From the NCBI GenBank assembly GCA_945891505.1, contig CAMDDL010000002.1, positions 105,029 to 169,028 on the forward strand: 64,000 bases of DNA, written 5' to 3'. Position 1 is the stretch's first letter; every line of letters starts with the position of its first letter. Below are positions 36,489 to 46,062 of this stretch, in pieces. The translations under genes were made by a program, and so were the position numbers. The notes below the pieces were generated by a model that saw nothing but the letters and a program-made list of their open reading frames with translations, was not told where the DNA came from and ran no database searches. Source of the DNA: Maricaulis salignorans. GTDB lineage: Bacteria > Pseudomonadota > Alphaproteobacteria > Caulobacterales > Aquidulcibacteraceae.

Positions 36489-38753
36489 TTGCCAAATAGA
36501 ACTATGCGCTCTGTTTCGACCCTGCTGGCGATTCTCGCCCTTCTACCCGCCCTTGTGCATGCACAAGATGTCCCTGCGGCTGCGCCCACCTCTGGAAGCA
36601 TTACGCTGGACCGTCTGTTTGAAGATCCTGCACTCAATGGTCCAGTCGCGCGTGCGCCTAAATTCTCGCCTGACGGCAAACTGGTAACATGGCTTCGGCC
36701 TAATGAGCGCGATTTCTTGCGCCTCGACCTTTGGGCAGCCCCTGTTGGTGGTGGCGCACCTTTTATGCTGGTTGACTCCAAAGCGTTGGTGCCCGATGAG
36801 GGCGCTCTATCAGAAGCGGAAGCCGCGCGGCGAGAACGCCAGCGTTTGGCAGGCACACGCGGTCTTGTCTCCTACGATTGGGATAAAAAGGGCGAGGCTA
36901 TTCTGGCACCACTGGGTGGCGACCTTTATTACGTGCTGGTCGCAAGCCCCAGTACCCCACGACGTCTAACACGCACACCTGAGTTTGAGACTGACGCTCA
37001 AATCTCTCCCGCGGGTGGTTATGTCTCTTTCATTCGCGACGGGCAATTGATTGCCCACAAGCTTGGCGTGAACCAAGAAGTAGCGCTGTCGCCTGCAGCA
37101 AGTGACGCCATTACATACGGTATGGCGGAATTCATCGCCCAAGAAGAAATGGATCGCGATACGGGCTATTGGTGGGCACCAAACGACGGTCGCATTGCCT
37201 ATACCCAAGTCGATGAGAGTGCGGTCGCTCTTGTCCCCCGGGTCGAGATTGGCGCAAGCCAAACAGAAATTGTTCAGCAACGTTATCCGCGCTCCGGCGC
37301 AACCAATGCCAGCGTTGCCTTATTTATTCGGGACCTTGCGACTGGCACCGTGGTTCCCGCTGATTTGGGCGATAATGACGACATTTATGTCGCCCGGGTC
37401 AATTGGTCGAAAGACGGCCAAACCCTGTATGTGCAGCGGCAAAATCGGGCCCAAACGCGGCTGGACCTTCTCATGGTTGACCCTGCAACAGGCCAATCGA
37501 AAGTCATCCTCACCGAAGCGGATTTAGTTTGGCTAAACCTGACCAATGACTTTACGCCATTGGCGAATGGCGATTTCTTATGGACCAGTGAGCGGACAGG
37601 CTGGCGTCATATTGAACGGCGCAAGCGCGATGGGACGGGCGTCCAAGTTCTCACCACTGGTACATGGGCCGTTTCACAGATTGCTGGTGTAGATGAAGCG
37701 GCAGGCCGTGTCTTCTTCATGTCGAATAAGGACGATAGCCTAGAGCAGCGCCTCTACTCCGCCCCGTTGGCCAAGCGCCGCGCACCCAGTGCCGTGACAG
37801 CCAGTGGCGGCAGTTGGGGTGTGGCTATGGCTACCACTGGCAAAGCCTTTCTCGGCACCTATTCAGATCCTAGGACCCCCCCTCGCCTTGGACTTTATGA
37901 AGCCAATGGGAAGCTCGTTCGGTGGATCGAAGAAAACAAGCTCGACGATAAGCATCCTTGGGCACCCTACCTCGCGAAACGCGCAAACGTGCGGTTTGGG
38001 ACGTTGAATGGTCCTTCGGGCGATGTTCTCAATTGGTCATTGCAATTGCCAGCCAATTTCGACCCCAGCAAGAAATGGCCAGTCATCGTCTATGTCTATG
38101 GCGGACCTGGTGTGCAAGTTGTCCGGCGAGGGTGGGGCAGCAATACCGATCAACTCCATGCTGCGCGCGGCTACATCGTGTTTTCCATCGACAATCGCGG
38201 AACGCCTAACCGGGGCCGTAGCTTTGAGCGCGCCATTAGTCGAAAGTTAGGTGGGCCAGAAGTTGAAGACCAATTGGCAGGCCTCGCGTTTCTAAAGGCG
38301 CAAACCTATGTCGACCCATCGCGCATTGGCGTCTGGGGATGGTCGTATGGCGGTTACATGGCCCTGCGGCTCGCTACCGAAGCGCCTGAAGCCTACTCGG
38401 CCTATGTATCTGGTGCGCCTGTTACAGACTGGTCTTTATACGATACCCATTACACAGAACGATTCATGGGCAAGCCTCAAGATGAGGCGGACGCCTATAC
38501 TAAGGCATCGGTTCTGCCACGTTTGAAAAACGTCAAACGTCCATTGCTGATCCTGCACGGCATGGCCGACGACAATGTAACGTTTGACAATTCGACCGCA
38601 GCGTTTGACGCCTTGCAGGCGGCTTCGATCCCGTTTGAGACCATGGTCTATCCGGGGCAGAAGCACGGCATTCGCGAAAAAGCGCGGGCCAAGCACGTCC
38701 AACTTACGATCTTAAACTTCTTTGATCGGACGTTGGGGCCGGGACCGCGCTGA
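36489..38753 (+). CDS. Exported S9 family dipeptidyl peptidase (DPP IV-like)
   Basis: A 754-residue serine peptidase with a signal peptide (LLAILALLPALVHAQ). An N-terminal eight-bladed propeller of the DPPIV_N type follows (to about residue 500), then an alpha/beta-hydrolase domain. The catalytic triad is S619 in GWSYGG, D694 in HGMADDNV and H726 in GQKHGI, with spacings close to human DPP IV. The motif AEFIAQEEMDRDTGYWW matches the Glu-Glu N-terminus-binding region of DPP IV. It removes dipeptides from peptide N-termini, often after Pro or Ala. The start may be TTG at 36489 (GGAAGG upstream) or ATG at 36504. Confidence 0.92.
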   Translation: MPNRTMRSVSTLLAILALLPALVHAQDVPAAAPTSGSITLDRLFEDPALNGPVARAPKFSPDGKLVTWLRPNERDFLRLDLWAAPVGGGAPFMLVDSKALVPDEGALSEAEAARRERQRLAGTRGLVSYDWDKKGEAILAPLGGDLYYVLVASPSTPRRLTRTPEFETDAQISPAGGYVSFIRDGQLIAHKLGVNQEVALSPAASDAITYGMAEFIAQEEMDRDTGYWWAPNDGRIAYTQVDESAVALVPRVEIGASQTEIVQQRYPRSGATNASVALFIRDLATGTVVPADLGDNDDIYVARVNWSKDGQTLYVQRQNRAQTRLDLLMVDPATGQSKVILTEADLVWLNLTNDFTPLANGDFLWTSERTGWRHIERRKRDGTGVQVLTTGTWAVSQIAGVDEAAGRVFFMSNKDDSLEQRLYSAPLAKRRAPSAVTASGGSWGVAMATTGKAFLGTYSDPRTPPRLGLYEANGKLVRWIEENKLDDKHPWAPYLAKRANVRFGTLNGPSGDVLNWSLQLPANFDPSKKWPVIVYVYGGPGVQVVRRGWGSNTDQLHAARGYIVFSIDNRGTPNRGRSFERAISRKLGGPEVEDQLAGLAFLKAQTYVDPSRIGVWGWSYGGYMALRLATEAPEAYSAYVSGAPVTDWSLYDTHYTERFMGKPQDEADAYTKASVLPRLKNVKRPLLILHGMADDNVTFDNSTAAFDALQAASIPFETMVYPGQKHGIREKARAKHVQLTILNFFDRTLGPGPR

Positions 38754-38763
38754 TAGGCTCGGC

Positions 38764-39384
38764 TTAAGCGAAGCGGTACGGGCCGCCTTTTTCAAGGGCG
38801 GTTTGCCATTGAGGACGGGCGTGAAGGCCTTCGAGCCAAGCTTTCATGTTCGGCAGCATGCCCAAAGCGCCTTGGCCTTTGGCGATCTCGCCGACAAAGC
38901 TCATTTGGACATCAGCACCCGTCAGGCGATCGCCAACGAGGAATTGTTTTCCTGCCAATGCCCTTTCGACATAAGACAAATGGTTCATGATCTCTCCCGT
39001 GATGCGCGGCATCAAAGGTGCAGCAGCATCTCCTAAACGACCCGTGTAAAGGGCCAAGAGGAAGGGCAGCATGGCAGAACCTTCAGCAAAGTGTAGCCAG
39101 TGGGCATAGGTCGGATAGAGTGGCGAAGCAAAATCAACTGCGAGATCAGGGCCATAGCGTCGCGACAAGACATCAATAATCATCCCAGATTCTGCCAAAA
39201 CTTCCCCATCATCGGTCACGACAGGCGACTTGCCCAAGGGATGGATTTCTTTCAATTCTGGCGGGGCAAGATTGGTCACGGCATCGCGCTGATACTTCTT
39301 GATCTCATAGGGTGTTCCCATTTCTTCCAGCAGCCACAAAATCCGCTGCGAACGAGAATCGTTAAGGTGATGCACGATGATCAT
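38764..39384 (-). CDS. Glutathione S-transferase family protein
   Basis: A 206-residue protein with a thioredoxin-like N-terminal domain (MIIVHHLNDSRSQRILWLLEE, then KSPVVTDDGEVLAESGMIID) and a helical C-terminal domain (KQFLVGDRLTGADVQMSF). It resembles bacterial GSTs whose catalytic residue is a Ser in the first loop (here LNDSRSQR). The substrate cannot be predicted. The ATG at 39384 follows a GGGGG run; a longer frame extends to 39558, but its extra residues do not fit. Confidence 0.9.
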   Translation of the reverse strand: MIIVHHLNDSRSQRILWLLEEMGTPYEIKKYQRDAVTNLAPPELKEIHPLGKSPVVTDDGEVLAESGMIIDVLSRRYGPDLAVDFASPLYPTYAHWLHFAEGSAMLPFLLALYTGRLGDAAAPLMPRITGEIMNHLSYVERALAGKQFLVGDRLTGADVQMSFVGEIAKGQGALGMLPNMKAWLEGLHARPQWQTALEKGGPYRFA

Positions 39385-39424
39385 AAAAAACCCCCTAGAA
39401 TTAGCCGTAGTCCATCCACAGCCA

Positions 39425-40291
39425 TTAGATGCGATCTGCCTCGACCCAAAAGCCACGATTGGCAAGGCCTGTAAGAACAAAATTTTTCCCTGCTTCGGCG
39501 GCTGGCTCGTCGTCATACAGAGCAAAGCAGGTTGCACCCGAACCCGACATTCGGACAAGGCGAACCTTCGGGCTGGCAGCTAGGAGCTCCATCGCCTCGC
39601 CAATTTCAGGCACTAGCCTGATAGCGGCCCGTTCGAGGTCATTGGGCACCTCACGAAGATAGGCCAACAAGCTCTCACGGTCCGACACATCGGGTACTGG
39701 CTGGATGACAAGCTCGGGCCCCGCCCCTAAATCGTCATAAGCACGATAGACAGGCCCAGTTGGGCAAGGCACCCCCGGATTAACAAGAACAACCCCCATG
39801 GCAGCCAGCGGCCCAGCAGGGCTCAACGTCTCCCCCGTCCCAGTCATGTGCACCGACTGCCCCGTCAGACAGGCTGGCACATCAGCGCCTAATTGGGCAC
39901 CTAAGGCCAAGAGGTCTGGCAGCGGGAGGTTGAGCCCCCAGAAATTATTTAGAGCGTGCATGGCCGCTGCAGCATCGGCAGAGCCCCCACCGATCCCAGA
40001 CGCAATCGGCAAATTCTTGATCAAGCGAATGTTTGCTTTGGCGGGTATCCCTCCCGCATCGGCAAGGATTTGTGCGGCGCGGCAGATCAAATTGTCCTTG
40101 CCAGCACTCAAGCCCTCGCCAAACGCCCCAGAAATCTCCAGTTCCAGTTCAGCCGCGGTTGCCACTGAGAGGTAATCGCCGAGTCTTTTCGTAAAGCACA
40201 CAAGGCTGTCGAGAGGGTGACGCCCATCGGCCTGTGGCGGCCCGACCCTCAAAGTCAGATTGAGTTTAGCGGGGGCAAACCAAGCGGTCAT
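39425..40291 (-). CDS. ispE: 4-diphosphocytidyl-2-C-methyl-D-erythritol kinase
   Basis: A 288-residue GHMP kinase of the non-mevalonate isoprenoid pathway, which phosphorylates CDP-methylerythritol. The N-terminal AWFAPAKLNLTLRV and DSLVCFT are typical. The phosphate loop is LPIASGIGGGSADAAAA, and the third GHMP motif is RLVRMSGSGATCFALYD. The ATG at 40291 lies 7 bases after the upstream TPR gene stops. Alphaproteobacteria often place ispE after a TPR gene, as here. Confidence 0.96.
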   Translation of the reverse strand: MTAWFAPAKLNLTLRVGPPQADGRHPLDSLVCFTKRLGDYLSVATAAELELEISGAFGEGLSAGKDNLICRAAQILADAGGIPAKANIRLIKNLPIASGIGGGSADAAAAMHALNNFWGLNLPLPDLLALGAQLGADVPACLTGQSVHMTGTGETLSPAGPLAAMGVVLVNPGVPCPTGPVYRAYDDLGAGPELVIQPVPDVSDRESLLAYLREVPNDLERAAIRLVPEIGEAMELLAASPKVRLVRMSGSGATCFALYDDEPAAEAGKNFVLTGLANRGFWVEADRI

Positions 40292-40298
40292 CTTCGGC

Positions 40299-42065
40299 TC
40301 AGTTAGACTTGTTCTGAGCCAAAATGGCAGCATCCGCCGCCCGACTTGGATCGGGTGGCAAACCATCGCTCAACTTGATTTCCAGTGCTTTGGTTTGTTC
40401 TGCTGTTGGCGTTAGCGTCAAAGCACGTCGCCATTCCAGACGTGCCTCTTCAAGCCGCTCGGTTCGCCAATAGACGTCACCCAAGTGGTCAGCCACTTCG
40501 GCAAGATTGGGTGCAAGCCCGGCAGCGCGCTCGAGCATGGTGGCAGCTTCTTCATGGCGACCACTTTTGAACAAAGCCCAGCCATAAGAATCCAAAATCG
40601 CCCCTGACCTTGGGCGCAGCCGCATCGCATTGCGCAACATGACCAGCGCTTCGTCTAGATTTTCGCCGCGATCTGCCATGGCATAGCCTAGGTAGTTCAA
40701 GACATTGGGCTGATTGGGCGCTGCAGCTTTTGCCAAGCGTAAATCTGCCAAAGCCTCGGGCCAACGGCCGAGACGCTCGCGCGCGCCACCTCGCCCGAAA
40801 TAGAGTGGCCACGTTTCAGTTGGCGACCAAGAGGCCGCTTCACTCTGTTCAATTAGGCTGTGGTAGGCAGCCTCAGCTTCGGTATTGAGCCGGTTTGCTG
40901 ACAACATATCGGCCAACAGCGTCTTTGCTGCAAAGCTTGAAGGATACTTTGCCGCAAGCCCTCGCGCTTCCAGCAAGGCTTGGTTTGGGTCACGCGCATA
41001 GACCAGCCACGCTAATTCCGTGCGGCTGGCAACAAAATCGGGACTGACGCTAGAAACACGCGCCAGATAGGGTTCGGCGAGCTCATCATAGCCGTGGCTG
41101 GCCAGATGTTGCCCCAAAGCCGCAGACACTTCATCGGAAGTTGGATGCAGGAAAGCTAAAAGAAACAGCAAGTCTGAGGTTTCGGTTGGCGGCCGGCTAT
41201 CCTGCATGGCCTCAACCAAGGTCAGTAGGCCGATGGCAACATGGTCCTGCACATTGATGGCCACATTGCCCTTTTCGCCTGCTCGCACCCGTGCCAAGGC
41301 CCCTGTAAAGGCTGAGGCTTTCACAGTCCCGCGGCCAGCTAAAGGTGCCAAAAGGGCCTCTGCCTTATCCCGCTGGCCCACTGATAGCAGAAGCTCACTA
41401 TAAAAACGTAAGCCCACGGGGGAGTTTTGCTCGAGGCTGCGCGCTTTTTCAAACAAAACAATCGCTTCTTGCTGGCGTTTGGCACGCACCAAAATCAGCG
41501 CTCGCGACATGAGGCCAGCATCTTCCAGTTCGGAAATGCCTGTGACTTGGCTTGCCAAATTATAGGCTTTTGACCCTTGCCCTTGCACTAAGAGCGCATA
41601 AGCGCGGAGGTGGTTGGCAAATTGGGTCAAACTCGGACTGAATTTCTGCCCTTCCAGCGTACGAACGACATCTTGATATCGTCCCTGACCCAAGGCCTCG
41701 ATTGCCAAAGCCAAAACCGCCTTTGGGGGACGCTGATTAGGTGCGACCAATTTAGCCATACGCACTACCGTGCCTAGATTACCCACCTCGAGGTTTGCAG
41801 CGGTCGCGCGGTCATAAAGTTCTAGATCGGATGTGCGGCGAAAGAAGGCCCGCGCCCACGCTTGTGCCGCCAATTTAGGATTATCGACCCCTTGAGCATA
41901 TCGCCCAGCCAAAGTTGCAGCGAAGATATCTGCATCTGATCGTTGCAGCAGAACGGGCGCACCCGGTTTGGCAGCAGATAGGCCCACTTGCACAGAGTTT
42001 TGAGCAGAAGCCTGCGGCACGCTGCAACACAAGATAACCGTTGCTACCGCCAGTGCGCGCACCAC
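40299..42065 (-). CDS. Exported TPR-repeat protein (second of a tandem pair)
   Basis: A 588-residue protein from a GTG at 42065, which has GGAGG 9 bases upstream. An open frame to 42149 would overlap the preceding gene and spoil the signal peptide. The signal region is VVRALAVATVILCCSVPQASAQ. The rest is helical with many tetratricopeptide repeats, for example LNYLGYAMADRGENLDEAL and ADHLGDVYWRTERLEEARLEW. The last 120 residues closely resemble those of the upstream TPR protein, so the genes look like paralogues. Probably periplasmic or outer-membrane attached and used for protein-protein contact; role unknown. Confidence 0.85.
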   Translation of the reverse strand: MVRALAVATVILCCSVPQASAQNSVQVGLSAAKPGAPVLLQRSDADIFAATLAGRYAQGVDNPKLAAQAWARAFFRRTSDLELYDRATAANLEVGNLGTVVRMAKLVAPNQRPPKAVLALAIEALGQGRYQDVVRTLEGQKFSPSLTQFANHLRAYALLVQGQGSKAYNLASQVTGISELEDAGLMSRALILVRAKRQQEAIVLFEKARSLEQNSPVGLRFYSELLLSVGQRDKAEALLAPLAGRGTVKASAFTGALARVRAGEKGNVAINVQDHVAIGLLTLVEAMQDSRPPTETSDLLFLLAFLHPTSDEVSAALGQHLASHGYDELAEPYLARVSSVSPDFVASRTELAWLVYARDPNQALLEARGLAAKYPSSFAAKTLLADMLSANRLNTEAEAAYHSLIEQSEAASWSPTETWPLYFGRGGARERLGRWPEALADLRLAKAAAPNQPNVLNYLGYAMADRGENLDEALVMLRNAMRLRPRSGAILDSYGWALFKSGRHEEAATMLERAAGLAPNLAEVADHLGDVYWRTERLEEARLEWRRALTLTPTAEQTKALEIKLSDGLPPDPSRAADAAILAQNKSN

Positions 42066-42081
42066 AAGAATTGGCCTCCGT

Positions 42082-44049
42082 CTAAACACTACCGGGTTCC
42101 GCAATAATTGGTGCCATTCTTTGCACGGGTGCGGGCCCTTTAAGGCCATTCTTTAGTTTTTCTTCCACCTCACCATTCTTGAAATAATGACCGCCAAAGT
42201 CCTTCACCATTTGCCACATGCGGCGCGCTTCACTTTTTTTGCCTTGATGCCAATAGACGTCGCCCAGATTGTCATAAATCTCTGGGTCTGGCGCGTCCTT
42301 GCGCATGTCAACCGCTTTTTCGATCAAGCGTTGCGCTTCATCTAGCTGGCCAAGCCTATAATGCGCACGGCCCAGTGAGTCCGTTATCGCCCCAGAATAG
42401 GGGCGAAGCTCATAAGCTTTCTGTAGTAACTGAAAGCCTTCGTCCACGTCGATATCATACTCAACCAGCGTATAGCCCAAAGCATTCATAAAGAGCGGAG
42501 AGCGGGGCATTTCCTCCAAAGCATCGCGCAAGAGCTGCACGCCTTCAGCACGTGTTCCAGGGAATTGCGCGAGGACGCCTCCCAAGGAAAGCTTGGCGCG
42601 GCCATCTGCTCCGAGCATTTTCAAACTTTCGCGCGCAGCAGGCAGACCTTCGCTATGTGTCGAGGGTTCGCGTGCAAGGAAGAGCCCGGCCGAACCACGG
42701 ACAGGATTCTCTGGCTTCAGTTTCTTTACCAGCGCGCGTGCTATCTCAATCGCGTCGGCTTTTTGGCCCAAATCATAATGCGCGCGCATCAAGCTCAATC
42801 GGGCCAAGTCCTCATCCCACTCACCCGTGCCGCGTGCGGCAGCCGCACTCTTGCTGGCACTGTCAAAGGCGCCCTTGAAGTCCCCTCGAGCGCCCCGAAT
42901 ACTGGCGTGCAAGTCCCACCAACGCCTGTCGCGAAGGTTTTGCGGAATTTGATCCAATAGCGCTGCCGCACTGGAAGCGTCTTCAAGGCTGAGATGCAGG
43001 ACCGCTTTTTCGCGACGCACTTCGTTCAGTCGATCACCGGCCACAATCGGGGCTAACGTCTCTAAAGCAGCCTTGTCTTCGTCAATTTCCGCAAGGGCTT
43101 CGGACAAAGAAAACCGTGCAGATTGATTGGATGGATCAATCTTCAGAGCCGTCCGCAGCAGCAAGGCATCTCCGACGAACAGGGCATCTGCGTCAGGCTT
43201 TTCAACAACCTTATCTGGCTTCGCGCCGTCTGCGTCTTTTTGCTGTTGATTGGCTTGAAAAATCCGGACGAGCATCATCGCCGAGGCATAATTGCTCATC
43301 AAGGAGCTAAGACTTGCCTGCGGCAACATCGCGGCTAACGGCTCTGGCTTTCCAGCGGCAATTGTCTCACGGAATTGGGTTTCGAGCGGATCAAGCCCTT
43401 TTGGTTCGCCAAAAATCTCGTCATGGGCCTTTAGCGCGTCACTCTTCCGGCCAGCTTGGACCAACAAAGTCACGTAGCGCTTGCTCAAATCGCGCACAAA
43501 GTGCAGTTCGCCAGCCTTTTGCGCCTGCGCATAATAGCCTAGGGCAGCATTTGCTTGGCCATTTTGCTCAGCCAAGAGGCCACGATAGGCGTTGAAGAAT
43601 GGCCGATTTCCATCGCCACCATAGACTTCCCACGCATTGATTGCCTGATCTAGCTTGCCCCGGCCAACATGGGCCCAAGTCACCAGACCTGCGGTCAACA
43701 TGTCATCCTTATCGCTGTTGCGCAGCGTGTCGGTGACATCTTGATAACTTTGCTGACTGAAAGCCCGCACGCCGGTGTAATAAAGGGTTGTGCTCGTATC
43801 CCCTCCTGCCCGGCCGAGCGCGGCGATCGATTTAAAGGCGAAATCCAGATCGTCGTCGATCAGGGCTTGGCGGATTGCATCCCCGAGAGTGAGGCCGGCA
43901 TAGGCCTGCTCTCGCGCAATAGCGCCTGACGTATCTGCGTCTGGCGTTCGCTCGGTAACAGGCGGCGCCGAAGCCCACGCCATCGGTGCCATAAGCGAAG
44001 AGCCCATTAGGATGGTGGTGGTCGCAAATAGGACTGCTCTGATGCGCAT
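42082..44049 (-). CDS. Exported TPR-repeat protein (first of a tandem pair)
   Basis: A 655-residue protein with a signal peptide (MRIRAVLFATTTILMGSSLMAPMAWA). Tetratricopeptide repeats run along the length, clearest near the C-terminus (ALGYTLVEYDIDVDEGFQLL, SLGRAHYRLGQLDEAQ, IYDNLGDVYWHQGKKSEA). The ATG at 44049 follows AGGAT. It is followed by the paralogous TPR gene and ispE on the same strand, 16 bases and then 7 bases apart, so the three form an operon. No enzymatic domain is present. Confidence 0.86.
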   Translation of the reverse strand: MRIRAVLFATTTILMGSSLMAPMAWASAPPVTERTPDADTSGAIAREQAYAGLTLGDAIRQALIDDDLDFAFKSIAALGRAGGDTSTTLYYTGVRAFSQQSYQDVTDTLRNSDKDDMLTAGLVTWAHVGRGKLDQAINAWEVYGGDGNRPFFNAYRGLLAEQNGQANAALGYYAQAQKAGELHFVRDLSKRYVTLLVQAGRKSDALKAHDEIFGEPKGLDPLETQFRETIAAGKPEPLAAMLPQASLSSLMSNYASAMMLVRIFQANQQQKDADGAKPDKVVEKPDADALFVGDALLLRTALKIDPSNQSARFSLSEALAEIDEDKAALETLAPIVAGDRLNEVRREKAVLHLSLEDASSAAALLDQIPQNLRDRRWWDLHASIRGARGDFKGAFDSASKSAAAARGTGEWDEDLARLSLMRAHYDLGQKADAIEIARALVKKLKPENPVRGSAGLFLAREPSTHSEGLPAARESLKMLGADGRAKLSLGGVLAQFPGTRAEGVQLLRDALEEMPRSPLFMNALGYTLVEYDIDVDEGFQLLQKAYELRPYSGAITDSLGRAHYRLGQLDEAQRLIEKAVDMRKDAPDPEIYDNLGDVYWHQGKKSEARRMWQMVKDFGGHYFKNGEVEEKLKNGLKGPAPVQRMAPIIAEPGSV

Positions 44050-44108
44050 GGCAACATCCTGCTGGTAACTTGGATAGAGAGGTCGACCAAGAATTGGCCC
44101 GAGACTAA

Positions 44109-44184
44109 ACTGGCGCTGATTGGATGAGCAAACAAGGGCTAGACCAAGGCAAGCCTGTGAAATGTGATCGCAACCAGCGCCAGT
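44109..44184. repeat. 10-bp inverted repeat between the ETF-QO gene and the first TPR gene
   Basis: ACTGGCGCTG at 44109-44118 is the exact reverse complement of CAGCGCCAGT at 44175-44184, with 56 bases between. It lies in the gap between the ETF-QO stop and the TPR gene start. It may form a long-loop hairpin at the 3' end of the ETF-QO message, or mark an operator. No U-run follows. Confidence 0.4.
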
Positions 44185-44197
44185 GTTCAGACCAACT

Positions 44198-45859
44198 CTA
44201 CATATTCTGGTAGATTGGCCCTTCCCCACCCTGCGGGGTGGTCCAAGTTATGTTTTGGTTCGGATCTTTAATGTCGCAAGTTTTGCAATGGACACAGTTC
44301 TGCGCATTGATTTGAAAGCGCTTTCCAGCCCCATCCTCAACCCACTCATAAACCCCGGCTGGGCAATAGCGGTTTGAGGGCCCAGCGAAGACGTCCAACT
44401 CACTCGACTTTTGAAGTGCAAGGTCTTTGACCTTTAAGTGAATAGGCTGATTTTCTTCATGGTTGGTATTGGACAGGAAGACCGACGAGAGTTTGTCAAA
44501 ACTGACGATGCCATCGGGCTTTGGATAGTCAATCTTGGAAAATTGATCGGCTGGCAACAGACTTGCCGCGTCGGATTTGCCATGCTTTTGGGTCCCAAAT
44601 GGCGACCAACCACCAAACACGGTGGTGCACCACATATCGATGCCGCCGAGGCCCAAGCCCATGATTGTGCCAAACTTTGACAAAAGTGGCTTCACGTTGC
44701 GCACAAGCTGTAAGTCCTTAAAGACCCAACTGGTTTCATAGGCAGTTTGGTATTCTTCCAGCACATCGCCGGACCGGCCCGCTGCAATCGCTGCTGCAAC
44801 CGTCTCCGCGGCGATCATGCCCGTCTTCATGGCATTGTGGCTGCCCTTGATACGCGGCAGGTTCACAAAGCCCGCCGAGCAGCCGATCAAAGCCCCACCG
44901 GGGAACGGCAATTTGGGCACGGATTGCAGACCGCCTTCGGTGATGGCGCGGGCACCGTATGACAAGCGCTTGCCACCTTCAAATGTTGGGCGGACATCTG
45001 GATGCTGTTTGAAGCGTTGGAACTCATCAAACGGGCTTAGCCAAGGGTTCTTATAGTTCAAATGCACCACATAACCGACTGAGACTAAACCGTCGCCCCA
45101 ATGATAGAGAAACGAGCCGCCGCCCGTATTCCAGTCCAACGGCCAGCCAAAGGCATGCTGAACCAGACCGGGCTTGTGCTTTTCAGGGGCGACCTGCCAA
45201 ACTTCCTTCAGGCCGATGCCGTATTTCTGCGGTTCTTTGCCTTCATCAAGGCTGTATTTTGCGATGATCTCTTTCGCGAGCGAGCCGCGGACGCCTTCAC
45301 CAATCAAAGTGTACTTGGCAAAGATGTTAATCCCGGGCGTAAAGTCCGGTCCCATTTCGCCTTCGCGCGTGATGCCCATGTCGCCAACTTGTGCGCCTTT
45401 AACGGCACCAGCTTCATCGTAAACCACGGCTGCGGCAGCAAAGCCTGGATATATCTCAACACCCAATTCTTCAGCTTTTGCGCCCAACCAGCGGCAGACA
45501 TTGCCTAAAGAGCCAATGAAGTTTCCATGGTTATTCATTAGAGGAGGCATAATGAAATTAGGAAGCGGCAAGCTGCCCGCTTGACCCAAAAGCTTCAACT
45601 CATCTTTTTCCACTTGTGTGGTCAAAGGCCGGTCTGGGGCATCGCGCCACTCTGGCAAAAGCTCGTCCAAAGCCTTAGGGTCAACCACAACGCCAGACAG
45701 AATATGGGCGCCAACCTCCCCGCCTTTTTCCAACACAGCGACGGCCAAGTCTGCATTGACTTGTTTCAAACGGATCGCAGCTGCCAAGCCAGCGGGCCCA
45801 GCACCTATGATCAGGACATCATACTCCATCGATTCACGCTCAATTGCGTCAAAAGCCAT
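44198..45859 (-). CDS. Electron transfer flavoprotein-ubiquinone oxidoreductase
   Basis: A 553-residue ETF-QO, which passes electrons from acyl-CoA and related dehydrogenases through ETF to ubiquinone at the membrane. The FAD-binding Rossmann motif is DVLIIGAGPAGLAAA. The family segments HILSGVVVDPKALDEL, GSLGNVCRWLG, GEGVRGSLAKEI and GGALIGCSAGFVN are present. The C-terminal 4Fe-4S ferredoxin-like site has CPAGVYEW followed by NCVHCKTCDIKDP. The ATG at 45859 has GGGGAG ahead of it. The length is typical. Confidence 0.96.
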   Translation of the reverse strand: MAFDAIERESMEYDVLIIGAGPAGLAAAIRLKQVNADLAVAVLEKGGEVGAHILSGVVVDPKALDELLPEWRDAPDRPLTTQVEKDELKLLGQAGSLPLPNFIMPPLMNNHGNFIGSLGNVCRWLGAKAEELGVEIYPGFAAAAVVYDEAGAVKGAQVGDMGITREGEMGPDFTPGINIFAKYTLIGEGVRGSLAKEIIAKYSLDEGKEPQKYGIGLKEVWQVAPEKHKPGLVQHAFGWPLDWNTGGGSFLYHWGDGLVSVGYVVHLNYKNPWLSPFDEFQRFKQHPDVRPTFEGGKRLSYGARAITEGGLQSVPKLPFPGGALIGCSAGFVNLPRIKGSHNAMKTGMIAAETVAAAIAAGRSGDVLEEYQTAYETSWVFKDLQLVRNVKPLLSKFGTIMGLGLGGIDMWCTTVFGGWSPFGTQKHGKSDAASLLPADQFSKIDYPKPDGIVSFDKLSSVFLSNTNHEENQPIHLKVKDLALQKSSELDVFAGPSNRYCPAGVYEWVEDGAGKRFQINAQNCVHCKTCDIKDPNQNITWTTPQGGEGPIYQNM

Positions 45860-45912
45860 CGTCACTCCCCTTTTCGCCTAGGCCCTGCATGGAACAGTTA
45901 GACTGTTATCCC

Positions 45913-46062
45913 ATGAGGACAAATTCCAGATTGCCTTTGTCATCAGCCTCACGAATGCTTATCGAGGTCTTAAAGGACGAAGGTCAAGACCAGTTAGGCG
46001 CCCAAACCGCCGCAAAATCTGCCATAGGAATGCTGAACGCATGCATGCGCGCCCAAGTTTAA
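45913..46062 (+). CDS. Possible small protein overlapping the start of the UDG gene
   Basis: An open frame of 49 residues (MRTNSRLPLSSAS, then MLIEVLKDEGQ) fills most of the gap between the ETF-QO and uracil-DNA glycosylase genes and overlaps the latter by 22 bases. Its C-terminal half would be a regular helix. There is no convincing ribosome site and no recognised family, so this may be chance. Confidence 0.2.
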   Translation: MRTNSRLPLSSASRMLIEVLKDEGQDQLGAQTAAKSAIGMLNACMRAQV

